A DNA stretch of 64,000 bases, from the NCBI GenBank assembly GCA_017619835.1, contig JAFZRN010000023.1:1-64000 (forward strand). The letters run 5' to 3'. A program made the position numbers and the translations under genes. The notes beneath the pieces are model-generated. The model saw nothing but the letters and a program-made list of their open reading frames with translations, was not told the origin of the DNA and did no database searches. The stretch comes from Eubacterium sp. (GTDB taxonomy: Bacteria; Bacillota; Clostridia; Lachnospirales; Lachnospiraceae). Position 1 is the first letter of the stretch. Each line of letters begins with the position of its first letter. This document shows, in pieces, positions 23,460-32,196 of the stretch.

Positions 23460-26400
23460 TTTGTATTTATGAAAAAACTGAAACATCATTTACATACAAT
23501 GGTCTTGGTACACTTGAGCCGACATACTGTTCGTACTCTCCCTTAATTAATGACGTATGGAAGCTCGAGATGTACCTGCCATATGATTCGGAAGGCAAAT
23601 ATATGCTTGTTGCCAATGGAAGGATATTAAAAGTAACTGGCATTGATTGTATTCAAGAGCAGACTTCTGATTATCAGCTTTTTTATATTGAAACATACAG
23701 AAAAGAAGGCAACAGCATTTATGTCCTGGCATATCCGATAGGATTAAATGCAAGATTTGATACCTATGCTAATCAGGTCAAGGCAGAATACAAGACAGCA
23801 GCACAGGCCATTGCGCTTATCAATGCTGTTAAGGCTATAACATTAAATAATCAGCAGATAGATAAATATACTGTCTCAACAGACATTTCAGCTGCAGATC
23901 TGAATAGTGCTGTTTGGAATAATACTAACATTATCTCAATGCTCACAAATGATGAGAATGGTTTTATTCATAAATGGGGCGGTGAGGTCTGCTACGACAA
24001 TTATAATATTAAGGTAAATCAAAGCCTTGGAAGGACTTCCGGAGCTTCTGAAGTTCGTTATGGCAAGAATATCAGAGGAATGTCCTATGAAGAGGATACT
24101 TCCAATGTGATCACAAGATTATATCCTGTCGCAAATGGTGGCGAGATTCTGAATGGGATTGATGCCTATAAAATAGCAAATACACAGTATGTTGATTCGA
24201 CTAATGTATTAGATTATCCAATTCCTCATATTGCTTACACCAATGCACCATATAATCTTGTTCAGATGTCAGATGACGGATCAGAGACTTATGCAGCATC
24301 CATTCTTGCATTTAATCAGATAAAAGAAGATGCATATGCATGGATAAGGGATGCATTATTAGGTGAAAATACTGGCGGAGTTGATGGACTTCTTGTAGAT
24401 ATAGAATTAGCATGGTTCCAAGAGAATTATGGTCTTACTATGGATAATGATGGAACCGAAGGCCTTGTTGAATACATTACAAACAAAATATGCAACGATT
24501 CTACAAGACCAATTCGCTCTTCAGCTGTGAAGAACCTTATATATAACGCAATTAAAGCCGGATTTGAAGAAATATTAAATGAATCATCATTTCCTTCGAC
24601 AAAAAAGCTGTGGTCTACATTCTACTCATATACATGGGATGAACGTGGCAATTTCAGAGTAAACAAGAATGGAGATGCAGAATACGCATGGGTATATGCT
24701 AGTTCCAAATGGAATCAGCTTGATAATGATGGTTATCTGACAGGAGCGGTAGATAGCGCAACTTGGAAATGGTATAAGGTATCCGGCAAAAAGTATAAAA
24801 GATACGGAAACAAAAAAAAGAAAAGATATCTTAGGAGCCAATGGTGGAACATTAATGGTGTTTGGTATTGGTTTGATGATGAAGGAGAAGCCACATCCGG
24901 AGCAGATCTTCAGAGTTCATGTTATGACATGTTTGACAGCATGAATGTAAGCGGAGAATCCATATATGAAGCTCTTGATTATTGTCAGGGTACCGAAGCT
25001 GGATTATTTGAGCTTCTATATACTCAGATGACAAATTATTGTTCAAATCTTTTTGTTACAGAAAAAATATCTTACCCTGCTCCGAGCATTACCATCGACA
25101 TGGTGGATTTGTCCAAAACTGTAGAATATGCAGGATATGAGAATCTGCTTAAGATTAAGCTTGGAGATACTGTCAAGTGCGTTAATACAAAACTGAATAT
25201 ATCTACTGATCTGAGAGTTACTGGATTAACATATGATGTTCTGAAAGGATGTAATACAAATATTCAGATTGGTCTTACAGAGACGTCCATTATTAAAGAA
25301 TTTGACAAATCTGGAAATATTATCGTTTCACAGAAATATTCAGCAGGAGACGGCATCAAGATAGAGGGTAATGTCATATCTGCTACAGGAATAAACCTTA
25401 CAGATGTAGTAGTGGGCGGTCAGTCTGTTGTATATGGTGGAAAAGCTTATATAGACATAGATGAGATTTCAGGCGAAGGCCTCCAGTGGTTCGAAGAAAC
25501 AGAAGATGCGCTGTTTGGATATTCTACGGAGTTAGCACTTATAGATGATAATGCCTATAAAATATCCACAGCAGGAAATACCATCACAATGTCAAGCTCC
25601 CAGACTGGCGAGACTCTTGATATTGCTGTAAGCGGTGATGACAGTACTCTGTTGATATATTATCCATATGCATACTTCTCTAAGGCACAGACCATAATAG
25701 AAGGAATCAATGTAGGAAATTATGGAAATGCTTTAGTATTATCAAAGTCGAGTTTTTCAGTCCTTACTACAATGCATCCGGCATCTGGCTCAGTAAATCC
25801 TACAGTATATGCAAGTTTTAGCTCATCATCGAGCGATGGATGGAAGGATGGATATATTATCAATCCGACGACTGGGGAGCATGAATATGGGTACAATGGT
25901 CCAATTACATTTCATGGAAATGCCCAAGTAAACGGAGAGACATGGTATATGGTAATGATAGGGTATAACTATCAATATACTATGTCTAACACAAATAGGA
26001 GCTTGATAAATTATTTGCCGGTGGCTCAATATCCGAGTGGGGACATAATATATAATGCCGCTTATGAGACAGTAGCAGACTTGATACAAGCTACAGTACC
26101 ACTCACAAGAAGTTCAGAAGGTGGTAGCTTTAATGGAATCAGTAGAGAAGGCAATTTGGCATTCTTTGCTGGTGCAGATGATGAGCATGGATTAAATGCT
26201 CCAATCAAGATATACAAAGATGGTACATATGAAGGACTTGATAAGATTGAGGATGTAAAAGTCGATAATGTATCAGTAGTTACAAGTAAAGTTGCAAATA
26301 TCAATACAATGACTGGGGCGACATCTGGCTCAAGCGGAATCAAGGGACTTGTGCCGAGACCATTATCAGCCGACAGAGAAAAATATCTTAAGGGAGATGG

Positions 26401-27952
26401 AACATGGGGCACTCCAAGTGGTGCATCAGATATGCAAGGAGCAACAGCACAATCAGATGGTGTGCATGGTTTAGTTCCACAGCCCTTAATCGCTAACAAA
26501 GATCAATTCCTTAAGGGTGATGGTACATGGGCGACACCTACAGACACCCAGTATAGCGATTTTGATGGCACTACTCATGGATTAGTACCAGCACCGAGTT
26601 CTGGAGATAGTGGATACCTTAAGGTAGATGGCACATGGGATGAGCCAGAAGGGACTACAGTTGTGGCGAATCCAAGCGGAACAGCCACAGCAGACCTTAC
26701 ATCGCTCCAGGTTGGAACAGATATATATAGCATTCCAAGCGGTGGTGGCGGTGGTCTTGATGTATCAGAATATGATAATTGGTATCATGTTTACTATACA
26801 GAAGTGCTAACTGATGAACAAACTGGTAACAACATCACACTAAATGTAGATGAAGTAATTACTGGATACTTTTATATTGACAAATCATCGGAGTCATCAA
26901 GTGTCGCCTATAGTGAGTGGCTGAGCCAAGGTATGGAAGTAACTGGATATGCGTTACAAGCAGACCAGCCAATTGAAGGAATTATTGAAACCATAGAAGA
27001 AGCCAGAGATGGTATTTATGTCAATTATAGAATAAAGAATACATCTGGATTATATTGTTCAAGAGTTCAAGTGCTTACCAGATGGGCGATACCCAAATCT
27101 GGAAGTAGCGGTGGTGGAAGTGGTGTTGATTTATCACTTGAAGATAACTGGGACTTATTTACTAATGCACCAAGTTATACATCGCACACATTGGTGGCAG
27201 GGGATAAGATAAAGGGTGTATGGTCTATAAACAAGACATCATTAAGAGATAGTGACCGACATACTGCGACAGATAGGGCATTGATATTGCAAGACTTTTC
27301 TGTATTTGCCAGAGACTCAAATGGTAACACAGTTAGTCTGGATGTAACTGTAAGTGGTTATGGCGATGTGAACACAGCGATGGATGTCTATTACATAGCC
27401 ACAAACAATACAAGCACAGATGTGGCAGAGATAGCATATGGAGTATTCTTTAGAAGCCCTAAAGCAGGAAGTGGCGGTGGTGGTGGTGCATCAGCACTTG
27501 ATGACCTTACGGATGTAGATATTACATCACCCGCAGATGGTCAAGTGCTTAAGTATGACAGCACTAATTCAAAGTGGGTAAATGCTAACGAATCTGGCGG
27601 TGGTGGTGGCGGAATCAACTACTCCACCACAGAGCAGGACACTGGCTTAACATGGATAGATGGCAGACCGGTTTATCAGAAAACCTATTATTCTGGCACA
27701 GTAGCTCAAGGTGTAAGTGTTTTAGATAGTGGCTTTACAGCCACACTATATGACCATGTATGGCAGACAGATATTCACTGGCGATATTTCAGTATAAATA
27801 TCGACATAGGAAACCATGGCGGAACAGGTGGAGCTATATATATTGAATCATACAATAACCAAGGACTTTATGCTGTCAATTCTACTGGTGTAGATATTAC
27901 GGATTTATACTTTACCATCAGATACACCAAGACAGCAGATATTCAATCATAA
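23456..27952 (+). CDS. Tail-tip / receptor-binding protein with wall-binding insert
   Basis: A 1,498-residue protein. Residues 1-380 and about 490-620 form the siphovirus tail-tip (Tal/Gp37-like) hub. Between them (about 387-483) is an insert rich in W, Y and G (KWNQLDNDGYLTG, WWNINGVWYWFDDEGEATSG) that resembles choline-binding/cell-wall-binding repeats. From about 620 on it becomes a fibre: three GLVPxPxxxDxxxLKGDGTWxxP-type repeats (about 958-1062), two related DNW-start modules and several poly-Gly linkers (about 1100, 1220, 1340, 1380), and a DDLTDVDITSPADGQVLKYD repeat region. It likely binds the host wall and determines specificity. Confidence 0.85.
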   Translation: MICIYEKTETSFTYNGLGTLEPTYCSYSPLINDVWKLEMYLPYDSEGKYMLVANGRILKVTGIDCIQEQTSDYQLFYIETYRKEGNSIYVLAYPIGLNARFDTYANQVKAEYKTAAQAIALINAVKAITLNNQQIDKYTVSTDISAADLNSAVWNNTNIISMLTNDENGFIHKWGGEVCYDNYNIKVNQSLGRTSGASEVRYGKNIRGMSYEEDTSNVITRLYPVANGGEILNGIDAYKIANTQYVDSTNVLDYPIPHIAYTNAPYNLVQMSDDGSETYAASILAFNQIKEDAYAWIRDALLGENTGGVDGLLVDIELAWFQENYGLTMDNDGTEGLVEYITNKICNDSTRPIRSSAVKNLIYNAIKAGFEEILNESSFPSTKKLWSTFYSYTWDERGNFRVNKNGDAEYAWVYASSKWNQLDNDGYLTGAVDSATWKWYKVSGKKYKRYGNKKKKRYLRSQWWNINGVWYWFDDEGEATSGADLQSSCYDMFDSMNVSGESIYEALDYCQGTEAGLFELLYTQMTNYCSNLFVTEKISYPAPSITIDMVDLSKTVEYAGYENLLKIKLGDTVKCVNTKLNISTDLRVTGLTYDVLKGCNTNIQIGLTETSIIKEFDKSGNIIVSQKYSAGDGIKIEGNVISATGINLTDVVVGGQSVVYGGKAYIDIDEISGEGLQWFEETEDALFGYSTELALIDDNAYKISTAGNTITMSSSQTGETLDIAVSGDDSTLLIYYPYAYFSKAQTIIEGINVGNYGNALVLSKSSFSVLTTMHPASGSVNPTVYASFSSSSSDGWKDGYIINPTTGEHEYGYNGPITFHGNAQVNGETWYMVMIGYNYQYTMSNTNRSLINYLPVAQYPSGDIIYNAAYETVADLIQATVPLTRSSEGGSFNGISREGNLAFFAGADDEHGLNAPIKIYKDGTYEGLDKIEDVKVDNVSVVTSKVANINTMTGATSGSSGIKGLVPRPLSADREKYLKGDGTWGTPSGASDMQGATAQSDGVHGLVPQPLIANKDQFLKGDGTWATPTDTQYSDFDGTTHGLVPAPSSGDSGYLKVDGTWDEPEGTTVVANPSGTATADLTSLQVGTDIYSIPSGGGGGLDVSEYDNWYHVYYTEVLTDEQTGNNITLNVDEVITGYFYIDKSSESSSVAYSEWLSQGMEVTGYALQADQPIEGIIETIEEARDGIYVNYRIKNTSGLYCSRVQVLTRWAIPKSGSSGGGSGVDLSLEDNWDLFTNAPSYTSHTLVAGDKIKGVWSINKTSLRDSDRHTATDRALILQDFSVFARDSNGNTVSLDVTVSGYGDVNTAMDVYYIATNNTSTDVAEIAYGVFFRSPKAGSGGGGGASALDDLTDVDITSPADGQVLKYDSTNSKWVNANESGGGGGGINYSTTEQDTGLTWIDGRPVYQKTYYSGTVAQGVSVLDSGFTATLYDHVWQTDIHWRYFSINIDIGNHGGTGGAIYIESYNNQGLYAVNSTGVDITDLYFTIRYTKTADIQS

Positions 27953-27964
27953 GGAGGGTTAATT

Positions 27965-28591
27965 ATGGATGCAGTAACAAGAGAAGAAAAGTTACTTGAT
28001 GGGCAGGATTTAGAGCCTATCACAAGGAAAGAGCAGTTCATAAAAAAGATTTATGACAATACGCAAGTAACTCCAGAGCCTATTACAAGGGAAGAATATT
28101 TTCTTAAGAAGGCAGGTGAGTCTGGCGGCGGGGGCAGTGTGACTGTTGAACAGTTAAGAGTCACCGAGAATGGCGAATACTCCGAAAGCGGAAAAGCCTA
28201 CAGCCCAGTAATAGTTGAAGTCCCTACTCCACCACCAACACCAGTGCCTACATATAAGGTTGCGACTGGCACATTTACCAGTGCATCCGAGCAATATGGC
28301 ATAGTAGATATAGATTGTGGCTTTGAGCCAGATATGGTCTTTGTATCCTTGCCATTTGGCGAGAATGATACATCATCATACTGGGAGCGCAATGCTAGTT
28401 GGGGTGATGAATACGCTTGTTGGAATCTGTTACCTGCGGAATATGGACAGTATATGGTAGCTTTGAACAGAGACTCTGGTGAGACTGGTATCCAAGCCAT
28501 AAATTCAGATGGGTTCTCGTTTATGTCAAACGCATGGAATACTCAAGGAGTGACTTGCACATACACAGCGGTTAAGTATGAGGAGGAGTGA
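27965..28591 (+). CDS. Tail fibre/baseplate appendage protein
   Basis: A 208-residue protein. The N-terminus carries three related short motifs: AVTREEKLLDG, PITRKEQFIKK and PITREEYFLKK, probably docking repeats. A poly-Gly linker and VTVEQLRVTENGEYS lead to a P/T/V linker (PTPPPTPVPT), then a C-terminal beta domain with several aromatic residues. Gene position behind the tail-tip gene and before the lysis genes suggests an additional receptor-binding part. AAGGAGGG precedes the start. Confidence 0.7.
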   Translation: MDAVTREEKLLDGQDLEPITRKEQFIKKIYDNTQVTPEPITREEYFLKKAGESGGGGSVTVEQLRVTENGEYSESGKAYSPVIVEVPTPPPTPVPTYKVATGTFTSASEQYGIVDIDCGFEPDMVFVSLPFGENDTSSYWERNASWGDEYACWNLLPAEYGQYMVALNRDSGETGIQAINSDGFSFMSNAWNTQGVTCTYTAVKYEEE

Positions 28592-28593
28592 CA

Positions 28594-28920
28594 ATGGCTC
28601 AGCTATGGGATTTTATAGACAAGCTGTCATCATCCATCCTTGCTGTGGGTGGTGCAGGTGCGATGTTTGTAGCACTCTGGAAGTGGTTTAAGAAACCAGA
28701 CATAAATCGTGATGAAAAACTTAAGGGACATGATGAAATGCTAGATAATGACAACAAGAGAATAAAAGAGCTTGAAGAGAAACAAGTTGACACCGAAGAG
28801 GCCTTGCAGATTTTAATGAAATCCATGTTGGCTCTTATGTCACATTCCATTGATGGAAACCACACGGATGAATTAAAGAAAGCAAGGGATGATATGCAAG
28901 AGTATCTTATCAGGAGGTGA
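28594..28920 (+). CDS. Membrane-anchored coiled-coil lysis accessory protein
   Basis: A 108-residue protein from ATG 28594 (AGGAGGAG at 28581-28588). One hydrophobic segment (about 13-30, SILAVGGAGAMFVALWKWF) is followed by a charged coiled coil to the end. Proteins of this layout precede Dp-1-type holins in many Firmicutes phages and may modulate lysis timing, somewhat like XhlA in opposite orientation. It overlaps no gene but the holin starts five bases later. Confidence 0.65.
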   Translation: MAQLWDFIDKLSSSILAVGGAGAMFVALWKWFKKPDINRDEKLKGHDEMLDNDNKRIKELEEKQVDTEEALQILMKSMLALMSHSIDGNHTDELKKARDDMQEYLIRR

Positions 28921-28924
28921 TTGT

Positions 28925-29134
28925 ATGAAAATGCCCGACAAATTATATGATGTGCTTAAATGGGTGTGCTTAATCGCACTTCCGGCATTGGCTGTTCTTT
29001 ATTTCACACTTGCTAAAATTTGGGGACTTCCATATGGAGCGGAGATAACAGCTACAATCAATGCTGTTGCACTTTTCATTGGTGCGCTGATTGGTGTAAG
29101 CCAGATCAGCATAAATAAGGAGGCGAGTGAATGA
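28925..29134 (+). CDS. Holin (Dp-1 family type)
   Basis: A 69-residue protein; ATG 28925 preceded by AGGAGG at 28912-28917. Two transmembrane segments (about 8-27, VLKWVCLIALPALAVLYFTL, and about 37-58, ITATINAVALFIGALIGV) separated by a WGLPYG turn, as in pneumococcal phage Dp-1 holins. It permeabilises the membrane at the programmed time so that the endolysin encoded directly downstream can reach the wall. Four-base overlap with the endolysin gene. Confidence 0.88.
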   Translation: MKMPDKLYDVLKWVCLIALPALAVLYFTLAKIWGLPYGAEITATINAVALFIGALIGVSQISINKEASE

Positions 29135-29928
29135 AAAGAAAAGATGTTGTAAAGACAGCCAAGAGTTTAAAGGGTGAGGCTGGTCACAAGAAGGTGATTG
29201 ATGTCTATAATTCACAGAAGCCTCTTCCACAGGGATATAAGCTAAAAGATAATGACCATTGGTGCGCTGCGTTCGTAACGGTGGTTTTTTTATTGAATGA
29301 TTATAACAAATTTGCTGAATGCTCATGTCCTCGCATGATTGAGAAGGCAAAGAAGGCAGGAATCTGGCAGGAATCTGACAGCTACAAAGCAAAGGAAGGC
29401 GATGTAGTTATGTATGACTGGCAGGATTCGGGCAAGGGAGATAACAAAGGTCAGGCCGACCATGTCGGAATCATCATTTCCGCAACTGACAAGAAGTTTA
29501 CTGTCAGAGAAGGCAACAAGGGCGGTACCATTGGCAATCGTGATTTAGCTTACGATGGCAAGTACATCAGAGGCTTTATTACTCCGAAATACGATGATAA
29601 GACCGATACGAAGCCTTCAGCAGAAAAGCCTCAGAATGAAGCTCCTGTGAAGCCACAGACGGAAAAATATGTGGTAGGCAAGACCTATACCGTATGTGTT
29701 AAGACTTCTCTTAATGTCAGGACAGGTCCAGGAACCAACTATATGGTTGTTGGCTATGATGGTCTGACTCCGGATGGAAAGAATCATGCAACTTCATATG
29801 GTGCTCTTCTTCCAGGAACCAAGGTGACATGCCTTGAGGTAAAGAAGGATATCTATGGAAATACATGGATGAAGATACCTTCCGGATGGATATGTGCAGA
29901 GCAGGGCGGTAATGTTTATGTTAAATAG
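29131..29928 (+). CDS. Endolysin: CHAP amidase/peptidase with SH3b domain
   Basis: A 265-residue lysin without signal peptide. N-terminal CHAP-type domain: HWCAAFVTVVFL with the catalytic cysteine (about 45), GDVVMYDW, QADHVGIII with the histidine (about 110), and REGNKGG. A P/K-rich linker (about 155-180) leads to a C-terminal SH3b domain: TSLNVRTGPGTNYMVVG, GTKVTCLEVKKD and WMKIPSGWICAEQGG. It cleaves peptidoglycan cross-links after holin action. This is the main lytic enzyme of the prophage. Confidence 0.92.
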   Translation: MKRKDVVKTAKSLKGEAGHKKVIDVYNSQKPLPQGYKLKDNDHWCAAFVTVVFLLNDYNKFAECSCPRMIEKAKKAGIWQESDSYKAKEGDVVMYDWQDSGKGDNKGQADHVGIIISATDKKFTVREGNKGGTIGNRDLAYDGKYIRGFITPKYDDKTDTKPSAEKPQNEAPVKPQTEKYVVGKTYTVCVKTSLNVRTGPGTNYMVVGYDGLTPDGKNHATSYGALLPGTKVTCLEVKKDIYGNTWMKIPSGWICAEQGGNVYVK

Positions 29929-29957
29929 GTAGCACATCGGGACAGAAAGAGGTCCGG

Positions 29958-30158
29958 ATGGAAATAAAAGTATCAACGAGCGAATTATCCTATCTGATTG
30001 ATGAATGGATATTCAGCGAGAGAAACCGAAAGATTGTAAAAAGAAAGATGATAGATGGTATCACTTTTGAGAAACTTGCTGAAGAGTTTGATCTATCGGT
30101 TCAGCAAGTAAAGTCAATAGTTTATAAATCACAAGCCTTAATTGCTTGTCATTTCTAA
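29958..30158 (+). CDS. Small sigma-region-4-like HTH protein
   Basis: A 66-residue protein. The second half (KIVKRKMIDGITFEKLAEEF and LSVQQVKSIVYKSQ) reads as a helix-turn-helix of the sigma-70 region 4 type. It follows the endolysin and precedes two terminators, so it is transcribed at the end of the late operon. It could control the accessory cassette downstream. A GAGGTCC-like weak ribosome site precedes the ATG. Confidence 0.6.
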   Translation: MEIKVSTSELSYLIDEWIFSERNRKIVKRKMIDGITFEKLAEEFDLSVQQVKSIVYKSQALIACHF

Positions 30159-30175
30159 TACCTCATTTTTCACAG

Positions 30176-30218
30176 AGCCACTTACCTGGATGTTATCTGG
30201 GTAGGTGGCTATTTTTTT
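30176..30218 (+). terminator. Strong terminator at end of lysis module
   Basis: AGCCACTTACC pairs with GGTAGGTGGCT (11 pairs), followed by ATTTTTTT. It ends the late operon after the lysis genes. Confidence 0.85.
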
Positions 30219-30239
30219 GTACGAAAATCAGACAAAAAC

Positions 30240-30275
30240 GAGTCATTCAGTTGCTTTTGAATGGCTCTTTTTTTA
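30240..30275 (+). terminator. Second terminator behind lysis module
   Basis: GAGTCATTCA (30240-30249) pairs with TGAATGGCTC (30258-30267), followed by TTTTTTT. Two terminators in tandem insulate the accessory cassette 30,305-32,068 from the late operon, suggesting independent expression. Confidence 0.85.
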
Positions 30276-30304
30276 TTTATGATGATAATGAGGAGGGCAG
30301 AAAT

Positions 30305-30679
30305 ATGTATGTATTCTTTAACAATAATCCCTTAGGCAGAAAAACTGTGGGTGATTGCTCCGTAAGAGCGGTATCCAAGGCCTTGGGCATTAGCTGGGAT
30401 GAAGCTCATGATCTTCTGGCAGACATGTCCAAAAAGATGGGAACTATTATGAATGACAACGATGTTATTTCTGCTGTCCTCAGAATGCATGGATTCTATA
30501 AGGAGAACTTTCCTTGGACCTGCAGAGATTGTTACACAGTAAGGGAATTTGCAAGGGATAATCCGATAGGAACCTATGTTGTAGGTACCGGAAGTCATGT
30601 AGTAACTGTTATTGATGGAAATTATTATGATTCTTGGCCTTCTGGTGATGAATCGGTGTTGTACTTTTGGGTGAAGTAA
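30305..30679 (+). CDS. Putative cysteine-peptidase-like phage accessory protein
   Basis: A 124-residue protein; ATG 30305 with GAGGAGG at 30289-30295 is used instead of the longer frame, which runs through two terminators. A conserved GDCSVRAVSKALG segment (cysteine about 18) and GSHVVTVIDGNYYDSW (histidine about 99, D about 103-108) give the C-H-D/N layout of papain-like or C39-like folds. Proteins of this kind are common next to glycine-rich proteins in gut Firmicutes phages; no substrate is known. First gene of the terminal cassette. Confidence 0.65.
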   Translation: MYVFFNNNPLGRKTVGDCSVRAVSKALGISWDEAHDLLADMSKKMGTIMNDNDVISAVLRMHGFYKENFPWTCRDCYTVREFARDNPIGTYVVGTGSHVVTVIDGNYYDSWPSGDESVLYFWVK

Positions 30680-30691
30680 AGGAGATTAATT

Positions 30692-30886
30692 ATGATCAAT
30701 ATTCAGAATGTAATGAATTTAGTTAAACAGATGCAGAATCCACAGCAGATGCTTCAGAAGATGGGCATACCTCAGGAGTATCTGAATAGTCCTGATAATG
30801 CCATGAAGTATCTGTTGGATAGCGGAAGAGTCAATCAGAGTCAGATAGATCAGATGAATGCTCTGTATAATCAGTTCAAAAGATAG
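30692..30886 (+). CDS. Small Q/N/M-rich accessory protein
   Basis: A 64-residue helical protein rich in Q, N and M (VKQMQNPQQMLQKMGIPQ, then YLNSPDNAMKYLLDSG). AAGGAG at 30680-30685. It recurs by its composition in phages carrying the neighbouring cysteine-rich and glycine-rich genes (recalled, not checked). Function unknown; possibly a structural or chaperone partner of the following protein. Confidence 0.55.
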   Translation: MINIQNVMNLVKQMQNPQQMLQKMGIPQEYLNSPDNAMKYLLDSGRVNQSQIDQMNALYNQFKR

Positions 30887-30926
30887 CAAAGCGCAATGCT
30901 AAATATATAAAAAGGAGATAAAACTT

Positions 30927-31685
30927 ATGGCACTTAATGATGATAACATAGTAATGCCCGTAGCACCTATGAATGGCGGTGGCTTCGGTGGAAGCTTCGG
31001 CGGTGATTGGGGTTGGATCATACTTCTTCTTCTCTTTGCCGGAGGAGGATGGGGCAATGGATTTGGTGGAGGCATGGACATGTATCCTTGGCTCAATCAG
31101 TCAAATCAGATGCAGGATGGATTTACCAGTCAGATGCTCAATAATTCTGTAAATGGTATTCAGAATGCGGTAACAAGCGGATTTGGCGATGTTCAGACAG
31201 CTCTTTGCGGTGGATTCGCCGGAGTTAATGCAACAGTAAATGGAGCACAGAATGGTATCACATCACAGATGTACAATGAGACCATTGCAAACCTTGAGAG
31301 AAGCTTTGCTGCACAGACAGCTAACACGGCTGCCATAACAGGCATCCAGAGTCAGCTTTCACAATGCTGTTGTGATAATCGCTTGGCTACAGTAGAGACT
31401 CAAAACATCGTACAGGCTGAAGGATCAGCAACAAGACTTGCTATTCAGAATCAGACACAGCAGATCCTGGACAAGATGTGTCAGCAGGAGATAGATGCAC
31501 TTAAGGCTCAGAACCTTGCTCTTCAGAATCAGGTCAACATGCAGAACCTTGCAGCATCTCAGGCAACACAGACAGCACAGCTTATCGCTGACAACACAGC
31601 ACAGACTCAGTATATCGTAAATCGTGTAGCTCCTTATCCTATTCCTGCATATGTTGTAGCTAATCCGGTAACTCCTTCAATCTAA
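30927..31685 (+). CDS. Glycine-rich membrane-associated coiled-coil protein
   Basis: A 252-residue protein. Residues 15-50 are G/W-rich with one hydrophobic segment (WGWIILLLLFAGGGWGNGFGG); then N/Q/A-rich repeats (NSVNGIQNAVTSGFGDVQ) and a coiled coil (to about 235). A striking SQCCCDNRLATVETQN triple-cysteine motif sits near residue 150. Such proteins are frequent in gut Firmicutes phages and mobile elements but have no assigned role. AAAGGAG at 30910-30916 gives a strong start. It may form a filament or membrane-linked complex with its neighbours. Confidence 0.65.
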   Translation: MALNDDNIVMPVAPMNGGGFGGSFGGDWGWIILLLLFAGGGWGNGFGGGMDMYPWLNQSNQMQDGFTSQMLNNSVNGIQNAVTSGFGDVQTALCGGFAGVNATVNGAQNGITSQMYNETIANLERSFAAQTANTAAITGIQSQLSQCCCDNRLATVETQNIVQAEGSATRLAIQNQTQQILDKMCQQEIDALKAQNLALQNQVNMQNLAASQATQTAQLIADNTAQTQYIVNRVAPYPIPAYVVANPVTPSI

Positions 31686-31696
31686 GGAGGTGGATT

Positions 31697-32068
31697 ATGC
31701 GAGAATTATATGAATTAAAAGATAAGGTGATGCGAGAGCTGAAAGATTTCAGCAACAAGGATCTGACAGCAGGTTCTCTTGATACTGTAAAGAACCTTTC
31801 TAAAACAGCATATTATCTCTGCGAATTAATCGAAGAAGAGGAAGACATGGGCGGTTATAGTAATCGCTATGGATATCCAATGCGAGGTTATTCCAGGAGA
31901 TATATGCCTCACATGAATTATGACTACAGAGAGCCTCATATGAGAGATGAAAACTATTCATATCATGGAAGTGATATCGACATGCTCAGAGAAATGATGG
32001 CAAAGGCTCCGAATGAAGTTATAAGACAGCATTATCAGAATCTTATCAATCAGATGGAATCCATGTAG
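31697..32068 (+). CDS. Tyr/Arg/Met-rich accessory protein
   Basis: A 123-residue protein. The first 55 residues form an acidic helical hairpin (MRELYELKDKVMRELKDFS, YYLCELIEEEED). The middle is a low-complexity Y/R/M/G/S stretch (GGYSNRYGYPMRGYSRRYMP), then a helix IDMLREMMAKAPNEVIRQHY. Low-complexity parts of this type can drive assembly or condensation. Last gene before the att site; GGAGG at 31684-31690. No named family. Confidence 0.6.
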   Translation: MRELYELKDKVMRELKDFSNKDLTAGSLDTVKNLSKTAYYLCELIEEEEDMGGYSNRYGYPMRGYSRRYMPHMNYDYREPHMRDENYSYHGSDIDMLREMMAKAPNEVIRQHYQNLINQMESM

Positions 32069-32069
32069 G

Positions 32070-32098
32070 TTGACACAAATGTTCTGATGGCATATCAT
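32070..32098 (+). promoter_or_regulatory. Consensus promoter pointing across the att site
   Basis: TTGACA at 32070-32075, exactly 17 bases, TATCAT at 32093-32098. In the integrated state it reads through the att site toward the host Nudix gene, though a terminator at 32268 intervenes. In the excised circle it would read into the left end of the phage (integrase side). Confidence 0.65.
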
Positions 32099-32153
32099 AG
32101 TCCTAGTGAATTGTATTTATAATAGTAGAATTTGGTCAGATATCAAAACATAA

Positions 32154-32181
32154 TGTCCGATAATTTGTCCGACAACTGACC
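32154..32181. repeat. Direct TGTCCGA repeats near att site
   Basis: TGTCCGA occurs at 32154-32160 and 32166-32172, 12 bases apart. GGTCAG (about 32134) and CTGACC (about 32176) form an inverted pair around them. Their position 40 bases from the att core fits arm-type integrase or excisionase sites, but this is only positional evidence. Confidence 0.35.
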
Positions 32182-32196
32182 GCAAAGCCTCTAAAA

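Noticed and set aside
30146..30304. N-terminal extension of the cysteine-peptidase-like gene
   Set aside because: The extension crosses two intrinsic terminators and lacks a ribosome site; ATG 30305 has GAGGAGG.
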